Below are positions 10,660 to 22,476 of a stretch of DNA of 64,000 nt, piece by piece. The number at the start of each line of letters is the position of its first letter. Within the stretch, counting starts at the first letter, position 1. Source of the DNA: Epichloe hybrida (lineage: Eukaryota; Ascomycota; Sordariomycetes; Hypocreales; Clavicipitaceae). Under the pieces are notes generated by a model. The model did not search any database and was not told the origin of the DNA. It worked only from the letters and a program-made list of their open reading frames with translations. Both the position numbers and the translations under genes were made by a program. The stretch lies in contig JAFEKR010000007.1 of the NCBI GenBank assembly GCA_019022495.1, positions 1,550,001-1,614,000 of the forward strand, read 5' to 3'.

Positions 10660-12121
10660 TTACAGAATAAGCTCAAGGGGGTTTTCGATGGCCTTCTTGA
10701 GCTCACGAATCCACTCGGCGCCGACAGCACCATCAACAACCTTGTGGTCAAAGCTGGCGGTAACAGTAATCTGGTCATCCCATTCGACGCCAGTGGTGCC
10801 ATCCTCGTTCTCTACAGGGACAGCAACCTTCTTCGTGGTGCCCACAGCAAGAATGGCCGCCTGAGGGGGGTTGATAACAGCAGTGAAGTTGTCAACAGCT
10901 GCGTTCATGCCCATGTTGGAGATGGAGATGGTGCCACCCTGATATTCCTCAGGCTTGAGCTTGTTGTCACGGGCCTTCTTGGCGAGCTCCTTAACCTTTC
11001 CGGAAATGGATTCGAGACCGCGAGCATCGACGCCGGTGACGATGGGGGTAATCAGACCGGTGGGGGTAGAAACGGCGACTGACACGTCAACAGAATTGAA
11101 TTGACGGATGGAGTCCTCTCGCCAGCTGGAATTGACAGCGGGAACCTTCTTGGAAGCAGTGGCGATGGCTTTGATGAGGAAGTCGTTGACAGAAAGCTTG
11201 TACTTGCCCTCAGAGGAGCTGTTCAAAGCCTGGCGAAGCTTGAGCAGTTTGGAGACGGACAGTGTGCTGGTAACGAAGAAGTGGGGGTTCTTCTGTACAG
11301 ACTCCTGAAGACGGCTGGCAATGGTCTTGCGCATGTTGCTTAAGGCAATGTCCTCGAAGGTGGCACCCGGGGCTGCGACAGCAGGGCTGCTGAGCATCTT
11401 CTTCACATCATCCTCGGTAATCTTTCCGCCCTTCCCGGTGCCTTTGACGCCGTGCAGGCTGATACCATTCTCACGTGCCAGTCGCTTGGCAGCGGGAGCG
11501 GCGTTAGGCTCTCGGTCAAGTGCTGTCTCTAGTTTGCCCTTGGAGGAGTACTGTTCGGGCTCGGCGGAGGATTCGGGGGTCGATGAAGGAGCAGGTTGGG
11601 ACTCGGACTTTTCTTCCTTGGGCTGGGCAGGTTTAGCACTGCCGCCAGCGTCCTCCAAAGTGAACTTCTCGAAAGCGGAGATATCAGTTCCGTCTTCCAC
11701 CAGAATGGCAATGGGCTGAAAGTTTCGCAAAAGTCAGTTTCGGGTCCTCAAATGGGCTGTCGCCTCATATCGGAAACGATGTTGCTGTACGTCGATTACT
11801 CACACTTCCAACAGGGATATCCTTCTCACCAGAGTCCTTGAGAATCTTGGCAATAACACCTTCCTCCTGAAACTCGAAGTCCATCTGGGCCTTGTCGGTC
11901 TCGATCTCGACCAAGACATCACCAGGGGCGACGGAATCGCCAGCCTTCTTCTGCCAAGCACCAATGTTGCCAGCCTGCATCGTAGGCGACAGAGCAGGCA
12001 TCTTGATGACTTGGTGATCGGGGAACGAGGCATAGTATCTCACTACATGAGTGGCGAAGCCAGTGCGCAAAGCATTGTGTGTTGGGGCGAGGACTCGCCT
12101 CCGAATAGCGGCGCTGAGCAT
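10660..12121 (-). CDS. LAT1: pyruvate dehydrogenase E2, dihydrolipoamide acetyltransferase
   Basis: Two exons, 12121-11804 and 11715-10660 (88-base intron, GTGAGT donor, TTTCAG acceptor), encode 457 residues. This is the mitochondrial E2 core subunit, which transfers the acetyl group from lipoyl to CoA. The N-terminus is basic and Ser/Ala-rich, as in a mitochondrial presequence (about 1-30). A lipoyl domain follows (about 34-115) with ETDKAQ; Lys77 is the expected lipoylation site. A Pro/Ser/Glu-rich linker leads to the E1/E3-binding domain (about 180-215, [10 protein letters not shown]). The acetyltransferase domain ends with the DHKVVDG active-site motif (His about 430) and the ENPLELIL tail. 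All key residues are present. The E2 of the branched-chain or 2-oxoglutarate complexes is less likely because of the PALSPTM lipoyl start. Confidence 0.95.
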
Positions 12122-13416
12122 GTTGAATAAGGTGGTTCTGAGGCAGAACGGTCGAGGAGGCTAGGATGGGAGGTCACAAAACGTGTACCCGATGGCCTAC
12201 AGCACGATACGAGACCTCGAAGGGCAAATAGTCTGGTCCGATTGAGGTTGATTGAGACCGGATAGAGAAAATGCAACGGCTTGAAATGCCCAAGGATGGA
12301 AGTTGCGGCGGCGCGCGATTTGTTGATGGGGGTTTCCTCTCGAAACGCAACGGAGAAATCCTTGGGGTTTGTGGTTGGACCAGACCATCCAGAATTTTGC
12401 GTTGAGCTCCGTCGCTTGATGGGGCCCACGGGCGGGCTGCCTGGCAGATGGGCCAGAAGATCAATTGATGGGCAGACTGATGACAGGGGGGAGGGCCAAA
12501 CCTGCACTGGGTTGGGTGATTTTGTCCAGAAGCTGCTATTACGCTATTTTGCTAATAATTACAGAGCACAAGGCCTGAACGAACGCCTCTATGGTCCGGT
12601 GCGGTGACAAGGCGCGATTTGAGGCAAAGTTGTACGGATTTATTTGCGCTCTTTACGACAACTTGAGATTTATGTACCCTCGCATTGTCCGTGAACATCA
12701 GTCGCTCCGGGGCACGTCTGCACGCCTTTTCCACACAAGGTGCTATTGAACGGCCAGTTTCCGAGGGTAAAGTAATCACTTGCCCTCGTCGACTAGTAAA
12801 ATGTTTAAGCATTATCTCGCGGGCTCAGCTCGGCGTTTGGACATTGAGTGCCTGGGCGAAAACATTTTATCTTGTCCTACCGGGTAGCTAATCCAGGAGG
12901 GAGACGTTCGTCCACTCTCACTCGATCTGGAGTCCACTCGAGCACCTTGCCAGGAAACTCTACGTGTATTACATTCTTGCCGTATTAGCCATTTTCCAAC
13001 TCCGTCTGCCATCTGAACGTACGAGCTCGTGTCGAACTTGTTGGACAACTTAATCTTGCGCCGTTCGCTCGCGGAGCTCTTGCATCAGTGCGCCCGGGAG
13101 GAAGCCAATTCTTCCTCCGCGGCCGTCCGCGCCGTTCTCTCGAAGTGTGCACATTCTCAATTGGCAAAGGATATCTGGCCAGTCTACGGATCCGTACCCC
13201 GTCTCCATCCAAAAGCCCGAACCCAACCAGTCTCTGCGCTCCTGATTTGTGTCCGGCACGCCGCTTCCAGCACAGAGATACCTCAATATCGAATGATTCT
13301 GTGATTCTCGACATCGTTTGTCACTTGTTCGGCCACTGATACTCGCGGCTCTGCACTCTGCAGCCCCATCTACTTGACTTATTTCGGATGGCCCCTGGTC
13401 CCGCTGGTGCTCCCCG
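12122..13416. other. divergent promoter region, LAT1 and SEC7
   Basis: About 1.3 kb between the divergently transcribed LAT1 and SEC7. It should hold both promoters and the 5' leaders. No independent gene is supported. A short upstream frame at 13388-13420 overlaps the SEC7 start. Confidence 0.55.
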
Positions 13417-13420
13417 ATGA
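13388..13420 (+). promoter_or_regulatory. uORF overlapping the SEC7 start
   Basis: An ATG 29 bases before the SEC7 ATG opens a ten-codon frame (MAPGPAGAPR) that terminates at a TGA sharing the sequence ATGA with the SEC7 start codon. If it lies in the mature leader it could dampen SEC7 translation or feed reinitiation. The arrangement is read directly; the effect is inference. Confidence 0.45.
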
Positions 13421-16400
13421 GCTCTCTCAAGTTCCTGGTGTCCTCCCTGGATGCCATTGCGACCTCCAAAGATGCGCAACGCAATAAGCAGCTAGCTGAC
13501 TCTACGAAAAAGGCGCAAGATGCCGTGAAAGAACAAGATCAGCTCCCCGATCCCGAGATTGTTTTTGCACCTCTGCAACTCGCTACCAAATCCAACAATC
13601 CGCAGTTGACTACAACGGCACTCGACTGCATCGGCAAGCTCATATCCTATTCGTACTTTTCCCTGCTAAGCAGGGATGATACCGGCACCGAGCCAAAAGA
13701 GGGCGGCGAACAATTCTCACCCCTCATCGAACGAGCCATTGATACTATATGTGATTGCTTCCAAGGAGAAACTACAGCCGTCGAGATACAGCTTCAGATC
13801 GTCAAATCACTGCTGGCAGCCGTTTTGAATGACAAGATCGTTGTCCATGGTGCAGGTCTTCTCAAAGCTGTGCGTCAGGTCTACAATGTGTTCCTTCTCT
13901 CGAGAAGTACCGCCAACCAGCAGGTGGCGCAGGGTACTTTGACCCAGATGGTCGGCACAGTATTCGAACGCGTAAAAACTAGGCTACATATGAAGGAATC
14001 CCGGCTGCAGCTGGGTAATCTCAAGCACAGCTCGAGCAACATCACGTTTGAGCCCATTGATCCTGCCAACGATGTAGATGCTGGGGCCGAAGGCGATGAT
14101 TCACCAGCACCACAGTCAGAAGCCAATACTTCCAAACACGCCAACGGAAATACGAAGCTGACTTTGAAGGACCTTGAGCATCGCAAGAGCTTCGACGATT
14201 CGACCCTCGGCGATGGGCCAACAATGGTCACAAGATTGCAATCAATCAATAAAGATGGTTCAGCGACGGGCCAATCGGGCCCCGAAGGTTCCGCCGAGGA
14301 AGACATGGACGCCCTCGATGCTGAGGATGAAGTGTATATACGGGATGCCTATCTTGTATTCCGATCCTTCTGCAATTTGTCAACAAAGGTCCTTCCACCC
14401 GACCAGTTGTACGACCTGCGCGGTCAGCCAATGCGGTCGAAGCTGATATCACTCCATCTCATCCACACCCTACTCAATAACAACCTCACCGTCTTTAGTT
14501 CGCCGCTCTGTACCATTAAGAACTCCAAAAACAACGAGCCTACGTCTTTCATGCAAGCCATTAAATTCTATCTTTGTCTCAGCATCACTCGGAATGGCGC
14601 AAGCTCAGTAGACCGCATCTTCGAGGTTTGCTCAGAGATCTTTTGGCTCGTGCTGAAATATATGAGACCATCATTCAAGGTAGACATACGGCACATCAAA
14701 GTACTTGGTTGAATGGACCGCGTTGCTGACTTTTGTGTAGAAAGAGATTGAGGTGTTCTTGAACGAGATTTACCTGGCTCTGTTGTCGCGGCGCAACGCG
14801 CCAATATCACAGAAGCTGTATTTCGTGACTGTCCTAAATAGACTATGTGCTGATCCGAGAGCCCTGGTTGAGACATATTTGAACTATGACTGCGATCAAA
14901 CAGTGGACAACATCTTCCAAACCATGATTGAGGACCTGTCCAAATTTTCCATAACGCCTCTGACCATTACGACGATTAATGAGCAGGTCTATGAGGAGGC
15001 GAGAGCCAAGACTCCTGCAGCCGGCGAATGGCAGCTGAAAGGCATACTGCCGCCACCACTGACAGTTGCCCATATCATTCCTCCGCAGGACAACGAGCCG
15101 GAATACCCCAAGGAGTACGCCATGAAGCGTCTCTCTCTTGAAGCCTTGGTCGAAACTCTCCGATCCTTGCTTAACTGGTCCGCTTCTGTTCGATCCGACG
15201 GCGGAGATATACTTCGAGCCGATGGAGATTTCAAAGCGTCGCTTGATGAGTTACGACCGTCTATTGACCCAACATTGAGTGACAGTGCGTCTCGATTGGA
15301 GACACCGTTGCCCCCATCTACGCCCGTTGTGGACGACGACCCAGATCAGCTCGAAAAGGAGAAGGCTCGCAAGACTGCTCTCACAAATGCCATCAGGCAG
15401 TTCAACTTCAAGCCTAAGAAGGGCATCAAGCTTCTGATACGTCACGGCTTCATCAACAGCGAAAGTCCTGCTGATATTGCCGACTTTCTTTTGAAGGAAG
15501 AGAAACTTGACAAGGCTCAAATCGGCGAATATTTGGGAGAAGGGGACCAACACAATATCGATACTATGCATGCGTTCGTTGATGCCATGGATTTCACAAA
15601 GAAACGATTTGTTGATGCTTTGCGCCAGTTTCTACAATCATTCCGCCTACCGGGCGAAGCTCAAAAGATTGATCGCTTCATGCTCAAGTTCGCAGAGCGT
15701 TATGTCATGGGAAATTCCAACGCTTTTGCCAACGCGGATACAGCCTATGTCCTAGCTTATTCTGTCATTATGCTCAACACCGATCAGCATAGCAGCAAGA
15801 TTGCCAAGCGAATGAGCAAAGAGGAATTCATCAAGAACAACAGAGGCATCAACGACAATGCTGACCTGCCCGACGAATACCTGATTGGCATCTACGATGA
15901 GATTGCGAGCCATGAGATCGTTCTCACAAGCGAACGAGAAGCGGCCGCGGCAGCCGGCGCGCTGACAGTTCAGCCCAGTGGACTTGCAGCCGGTCTTGGG
16001 CAAGCCTTCTCCAATGTTGGACGAGATCTCCAGCGTGAGGCATACGTGCAACAATCTGAAGAAATCTCATTACGGTCAGAGCAGTTGTTCAAAAATCTGT
16101 TCAAGAGTCAACGCAGGAATGCTGCTAGGGCAGGCCCAAAATTCATACCCGCTACGTCCTTCAAGCACGTTGGGTCCATGTTTGATGTCACATGGATGTC
16201 GTTCTTCTCGGCCCTGTCTAGCCAAATTCAAAAATCACACAATATTGAAGTCAACAAACTATGCTTGGAGGGTATGAAACTTGCGACGAAGATTGCCTGC
16301 CTCTTTGAACTGTCCACCCCAAGGGAGGCATTCATTTCAGCTCTGAGAAATACAACCAATCTGAATAACCCTCATGCCATGCAAGCAAAGAACATTGAGG

Positions 16401-19030
16401 CACTGAAAGTTGTCCTAGACTTGGGACAAACTGAGGGAAATCTGCTGCGCGAATCATGGAAGGACGTTCTCTTGTGTATCAGCCAGCTTGACCGATTGCA
16501 ACTCATTACTGGAGGCGTGGATGAAAGCACTATACCGGATGTGTCGCAGGCTCGCTTTATGCCACCATCAAGGACCGACACTACTGACTCTCGATCATCG
16601 ACCCAGTCTCGTCAGAAAACAAGGCAGCGGTCTGGAACCGGTCCGAGAGGGTTCTCCAACGAGATTGCACTGGAAAGTCGCTCGGATGATTTTATCCGCA
16701 GCGTGGACCGAATTTTCACCAACACTGCCAACCTTTCAGGCGAAGCTATGGTCCATTTCGCCAATGCTCTCACCGAAGTGAGCTGGGACGAGATCAAAGT
16801 GTCGGGATCCAAGGAATCGCCCAGAACGTACAGTCTCCAGAAGATTGTTGAAATCAGTTACTACAACATGAACCGTGTCAGATTCGAGTGGAGTAATATT
16901 TGGGGTGTTCTTGGAGAGCACTTCAACCAGGTTGGGTGCCACAACAACATGAATATCGTCTTCTTCGCGCTTGATTCGTTGCGCCAACTGTCCATGCGTT
17001 TCATGGAGATCGAGGAATTAGCAGGTTTCAAATTCCAGAAAGATTTCTTGAAACCTTTCGAGCACATGCTTGCAAATTCTCAAAACGTCACCGTCAAAGA
17101 TCTTGTCCTACGCTGTCTAATTCAAATGATTCAAGCACGAGGAGATAACATCCGCTCAGGCTGGAGGACCATGTTTGGTGTATTCACGGTAGCTGCTAGA
17201 GAGCCACACGAGAGCATTGTGAATCTCGCTTACGAGAATGTAAACTTAGTTTACAAGACCAAGTTCGGAGTGGTCATATCTCAGGGCGCGTTTACGGACC
17301 TGATTGTTTGTCTCACAGAATTTTCGAAGAACTTGAAGTTCCAGAAGAAGAGCCTCGCAGCATTGGAGCTCTTGAAATCTACCATTCCTGCGATGTTGAA
17401 AACCCCTGAATGCCCACTCTCGCAGACATACAGCAAAGGCCAGACAGGGACCAAGACCGAAACCCAAAGCAAGACGCCAGAGACTGCCAAGAAAACACAG
17501 CCGAAGACGTCTGTTGAGGAAAGTTTCTGGTTCCCGGTGTTATTTGCGTTCCATGATGTGCTAATGACAGGCGAGGACCTGGAAGTGAGGTCCAACGCAC
17601 TTGAATACTTTTTCGCGGCTCTCATCCAATACGGGGGCGACTTCACCCTGGATTTCTGGGACATTCTTTGGCGACAGCAACTTTACCCCATATTCATGGT
17701 CTTGCGATCGCGGCCAGAAATGACGAATGTTCTCAATCATGAGGAACTTTCGGTGTGGCTGTCCACCACCATGATCCAAGCTCTACGCAACATGATCCAG
17801 CTCTTTACCCACTACTTTGAATCGCTCGAATACATGTTGGACCGATTTCTCGAATTGCTGGCGCTCTGCATCTGCCAAGAAAATGACACCATTTCACGAA
17901 TCGGAAGCAATTGCTTGCAGCAGCTCATTCTGAAGAACGTCACGAAATTCAACCCGGAACACTGGACGAAGATAGTGAGCGCCTTCTGCGAGCTTTTCGA
18001 GCGCACCACAGCATATCAGCTGTTCACGGCCACAGACTTGGGCTCAGGAGGCTCTCTAGCCCTGCCGTCTAATGGTTTCGATTTCTCTGGGGCTCTCAGC
18101 CCTACCTCCGAAATCCTCCCCGTAGATGAGAAGTCGCTGAAAATAAATGGCACTGACGACAACACGTCTGTATCTGAAAGCGATTCCATTCCACGCCGAC
18201 CGTCGCCCAGGCCTTTGGACAATGAAATCGAAGCCCCAGGTGGTATTGCCGGTCAGCCATTGGAAGAATTCAAACCATCATCAAACCTCCAACAGCAACC
18301 CGTAGTCGTCACCGCAGCCAGGCGTCGCTTCTTCAACAGAATCATATCACGATGTGTTCTGCATTTACTCATGATTGAAACGGTCAGTGAGCTCTTCAGC
18401 AACGACACTGTTTATACACACATACCGTCAACGGAGCTCCTCCGATTAATGGCCTTGCTCAAGAGGTCCTTCCAATTTGCCCGGCGCTTCAATGAAGATA
18501 AGGATCTTCGCATGAAGCTGTGGAGGGGAGGCTTCATGAGGCAAGCACCCAACTTGCTCAAACAAGAAAGTGGCTCTGCAGCAACCTATGTGTCTATCCT
18601 ATTTCGAATGTTCGCGGATAATGCACCCGAGAGACTTGAGAGCCGCCCAGATATCGAGGCGGCTCTTGTCCCCCTGTGTAAAGACATCATGCAGGGATAT
18701 TCCGCTTTGGCGGAGGAGTCTCAACACAGGAACATCATGGCATGGCGACCTGTCGTTGTTGATGTGCTGGAGGGCTTTGCAACATTTCCCGATGATGCTT
18801 TCAAATCGCACGTTGCCGAGTTTTATCCACTGGCGGTCGATCTATTGGCCAAGGATCTAGGTCCAGAACTACGGGGGGCCTTGCTCGTCATTCTTCGACG
18901 CGTAGGCGAGGTTGGTCTCGGCATAGCTCAAATGACAAACATTGGTGAGAAGAGACGAGCAAGTGTTGCCAGTAATGGCCCGGAGGGGGCTGGCGGAGGC
19001 CAGGACGCATCCACGATGAAGATGTTGTAA
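13417..19030 (+). CDS. SEC7: Sec7-type ARF guanine-nucleotide exchange factor
   Basis: Two exons, 13417-14679 and 14741-19030 (61-base intron, GTAGAC donor, TGTAG acceptor), give 1849 residues, in the range for fungal Sec7/BIG proteins. It activates ARF GTPases at the trans-Golgi for coat recruitment. The N-terminal half has the DCB/HUS region (AYLVFRSFCNLSTK, then the HLIHTLL area). The catalytic Sec7 domain spans about residues 646-810; its invariant glutamate lies in FRLPGEAQKIDRF (about 727). It is followed by HDS-type helical repeats (HYFESLEYMLDR and others) and a low-complexity Ser/Pro segment near residue 1530. The protein ends in a glycine-rich tail. SEC7 is divergent from LAT1 and convergent with the HSM3-like gene. 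Confidence 0.95.
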
Positions 19031-19377
19031 AATTTAGCCAATCTTTATTAAATCTTACGGGGCATGGCGTTGTGACGGAAGATGGATTAACACGATTTCA
19101 CTTCTGCACTCCTGATAGCCGCGGATATATTTTGGACTGAACTAGCATCGTTTTCGTCCCAAACTTGACCAACTTGACCAACCTGACCAACTTGACCAAC
19201 TTGAGTCATCTTGCAACTCTCGCGGCGTATCCATGTATCCACTAAGTCTACCATTACAGAATTGAACGTACATCATACAATCAATCAGGCTTCTCAGCAC
19301 GTACTAGTAGTGCTAATTGTTGAAGTCTGGAGTTCCACGTCAAGGACGTATAGCAAGAAGTTCAAGGCTTGAGCTGA
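19031..19377. other. convergent spacer with 9-base tandem repeat
   Basis: Contains the 3' ends of SEC7 and the HSM3-like gene. Five copies of the 9-base unit AACTTGACC (one with a transition) lie at 19163-19207. No gene seen. Confidence 0.6.
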
Positions 19378-20542
19378 TCAAAGGAGACTAGCAATATACT
19401 TTCGTAGCGACTCAGCCTCTTCTTCAACGGTTCGGTCTGGCAACGTCTTGAGAGCAGTCTCTAACTCATCATCAGACTGAAGTGCAGCCTTTACCAACTT
19501 TCCGATGAACGTATCCAGCGCCGAGGACCGTTTCGATACTCGCATGACGCTCACCAAAGTCTCAAAGAAATCGACGAGGCTCAGATGCATCAAGACGTCC
19601 GATTTATCCACCATTCCAAGAGCAGCCCACTGGAGTAACCCTTGCCCCGGACCGCTTGCATCGGCAACTGGCGAGACGAAAAGGTCAGGAAAGACTGGAC
19701 GGCTCAGGGCAGCAATGTTAAGTGTGCAGAGCCGCGGCAAGATTCGAAGCAAACGACCTTGCGAGATGGTGACTTGGCGGACGGATCGAGGCGGAGCTTG
19801 TTCCCTCGGTTCAACAAAAGAACAATGCTGTTGGATGAGACTGAGATTAGGGCGTCTCACTAGAAGAAGCTGCCATAGCCGACCATGACCAACGGCTCGG
19901 CGCTTCACGATTTCGTTGCTGTTCGAGCCAGTCTCTGAGCTGGCATCATCGATGCCATTATCGAGGGTCGGGCAGTCAGTTTCAAGCAAGTCTCCGAGAA
20001 CTCTGGCTGCACACTCCCCCACGCCCACGTCTTCACTTGCTAACCAGCACCTGACGACACCGTCCACAACTTCGGGAAGGGTACTCAGAATAGAAGCATC
20101 AGAGGGAGAATCGGCAGCTTTCCCGACGATGGCCAAAGCAAGAAGGTTCGCTCCAGGGAGAGGCGACCGTAGGGCCGCCAACAAAGAAGGTGGATCGGCG
20201 ATGGTGAGCGTCCGAGTAAACGACAAGGGCGAGAGCAGTTTCGTCGTCAAAGATAGCAAAGGTGTCGGATCTTGTGTCGTTGTTTTGAGAGTTTCGGTCG
20301 AGAGCGGCAACAGTGTTGGAAGCAGGGGAGGGATATTATCCTCTGAGCTCAGTTCATCAACGTCAGATGAATGAGTGAATGAATGTACAGACCCGAACAC
20401 AATACTTGCTGAATGACTTACTAGTGAGCTGCAGTTCTACATCGTCTAAAAGCTTTACTTTAAATGGTATAGAAGGATCATTGACTAGCTGCTGCAGGTG
20501 AGCCTGCAGTTCGGAAAGTCCAGATATTGGAACGTTGTCCAT
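19378..20542 (-). CDS. HSM3/PSMD5-like protein (proteasome assembly chaperone type)
   Basis: Two exons, 20542-20422 and 20342-19378, join across a 79-base intron (GTAAGT donor, CTCAG acceptor) to give 361 residues. Splicing turns the start MDNVPISGLSELQAHL into a continuous frame through LQLT to KDNIPPLLP. The protein is almost wholly helical and leucine-rich, as expected for an ARM/HEAT-like solenoid. The arrangement recalls the fungal Hsm3 N-terminal domain family, whose yeast member is a chaperone for the 19S proteasome base and was first found through mismatch repair. The assignment is by overall look, not by a diagnostic motif. Longer starts exist upstream (for example at 20572) but lack support. 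It is divergent from RPC31. Confidence 0.5.
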
Positions 20543-20988
20543 GCTGTGTTTTGGAATCGTCCTTGAGTTCATGTGGGACACTGGAGAGGCAGGCAGAGGA
20601 GATGGCTTCAAGTGCTGCGAACACAGCTTCTACCCCTTTATTGGCCCAACATCGAGGAGGAACCTATATTCCGCAAGAATATTGGAGAAGGATCGCGGCT
20701 CGAAAACTTGCTTAAAATGTGATGGTGAAAGGAAAGGCATTGTGGAATGTCCCGGGAGCTATTTATTATGCCATGCGAGGCATCTTGGGTGGCGCCTGCA
20801 TCAGGCAGGCGGGCCCACAAGCCCACAACGGATCCAATTCCGCCCCCACCAACGCTGCTTTGCCTCGAACTTCATCACAGCTTTTCCTGCTGATATCATG
20901 AGGTCGGAACTCGGATCGACTTCTTTTTCTGCCAACGCGATTGGCGCAGCGCCACCACGAGCCCCGCGCAAAGCACACAAGTTTTGCA
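20543..20988. other. divergent promoter, HSM3-like and RPC31
   Basis: About 450 bases between divergent start codons. No gene is supported, although GC-rich frames overlap it on both strands. Confidence 0.5.
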
Positions 20989-21883
20989 ATGTCTAGAGGC
21001 GGACGCGGCGGTCGGGGAGGAAGAGGAGGAGCGAGAGGCGGAGGACGACCCAATGTACCTTGGGACACTGGCGACGAGCCCGATGCCAGACCATCTGAAT
21101 TGTTCCCAGTATGTCGACCCTTCCCTCCAGCATCGCAGCCCTTGCTCAGCGTCGGTCGTCTAATGTCTAGTGCCATCCAACGTTTTTGAAAATTCGGTGT
21201 AGCCTTACGCTGTGCCAAGTCCACGGGATTTGTCTGCTTCCGAGATCAGCTCTGTCCAACATTTTCTACTATTACGACACCAGATACACTCGTCGCCTCT
21301 ATACACATCCAGAAGAACGTCTTCCCTCGACCCAACAGCTCCCAGAAAAATGTACGGTCAATCGCAAATGAATGCCCGATTCGGACTCAAGAACAAGGCG
21401 ACAGTGGACCCGTTCACTGCCATGCCCACATACTCGGAAAAGTTTGTTCGCGAGGAGCGATCGCTCCCTGACTGGTCCGCACGCCCGGTATGTCGCGAGA
21501 TGTTTCCGCCCGAGCTTCTAGATACGGTTGAGCCCGGAGATGGGGCGGGCGTCCGCAAGAAACGCAGGCTAGAACTGAGCAAAATCAGCGCCTTGCCGAA
21601 CGCCGAGGAAGCATTCGGAATGCCATCATTAGACGGGGGCGACGACGAAGAAGGCACGGGAGGCACTGGCAAGAATATTTTGGAGAGACTCGAGGCGATG
21701 GGCGATGAAAAAGGTGACGAGGGCGCCGAGTTGGACGATGAAGAGGGCTTGGAGGAAGAGGAAGAGGAAGAAGTTTATGATGATGAGGACGCTGGTGATT
21801 ACGATGCTGAGAATTACTTCGACAATGGCGATGAAATGGGCGATGACTATGGTGATGGAGATGACGGCGAAGCGACGTATTAG
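20989..21883 (+). CDS. RPC31: RNA polymerase III subunit Rpc31
   Basis: Two exons, 20989-21108 and 21203-21883 (94-base intron, GTATGT donor, TGTAG acceptor), encode 266 residues. It is the Pol III-specific subunit of the initiation subcomplex (RPC82-RPC34-RPC31), acting in the nucleus on tRNA and 5S genes. The N-terminus is an RGG-rich tract (SRGGRGGRGG). After splicing, the conserved ELFPPYAVP is formed across the junction. It is followed by FLLLRHQIHSSPLY, YGQSQMNARFG, KNKATVDPF and YSEKFVREERSLPD, all typical of Rpc31. The last 60 residues are strongly acidic (Glu/Asp/Tyr-rich), as in family members. The call rests on motif order and is firm. Confidence 0.9.
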
Positions 21884-22476
21884 CACGAACTCAATGGCAA
21901 GTCGATTGGCGCAAATTTCGGTCATAGGAGCTCAAAAAGCACACAACATGGACTGCTATGCTGCAGCTTCGCAATGTCGCACGTCTTTTTCAGTTACCCA
22001 ATTACCACAGCATGTGTCGGGTCTTGGTGGCGCAGTAGGAGCATGTCAAATTTTTATCAACTGTGAGGGGTCAATTGTTTCACAACTTTGTTGCATATGC
22101 AGTCTGTGGCAGTATCATCTGCACATGAATCCAAAAAAGGCGTCTTTTACAAAAACTCCCATCGTGGAAAAAGAGAAAGTAGGGAAGTTGTCATCTCGCG
22201 TTCATTCAGAAACGCCCTTGTTCGCCAAACGCCATGGATGTCTCCTCTACCACAAGAAAAGTAGCATTTCCCCCCCTTCGACCCCCTTCGACATAATTTA
22301 CACAGTTGTCTGACTTTAGCGATCTACCAGTTGGGACCCAGTTATACTGACCGGCGCAGCGTAGTTGCAGGTTCGGTATCACTGGCATCGAAAGTCGAGG
22401 AGCCATTTGTTTCGAGAAGCTCAACAGCTACTTGCTGTGCCTTGCCAAGTCGCGATTGAGCGTTGAGTATGATGCA
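21884..22476. other. convergent spacer, no gene seen
   Basis: Holds the 3' ends of RPC31 and NUP49. Open frames across it are extensions without recognisable motifs. Confidence 0.55.
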
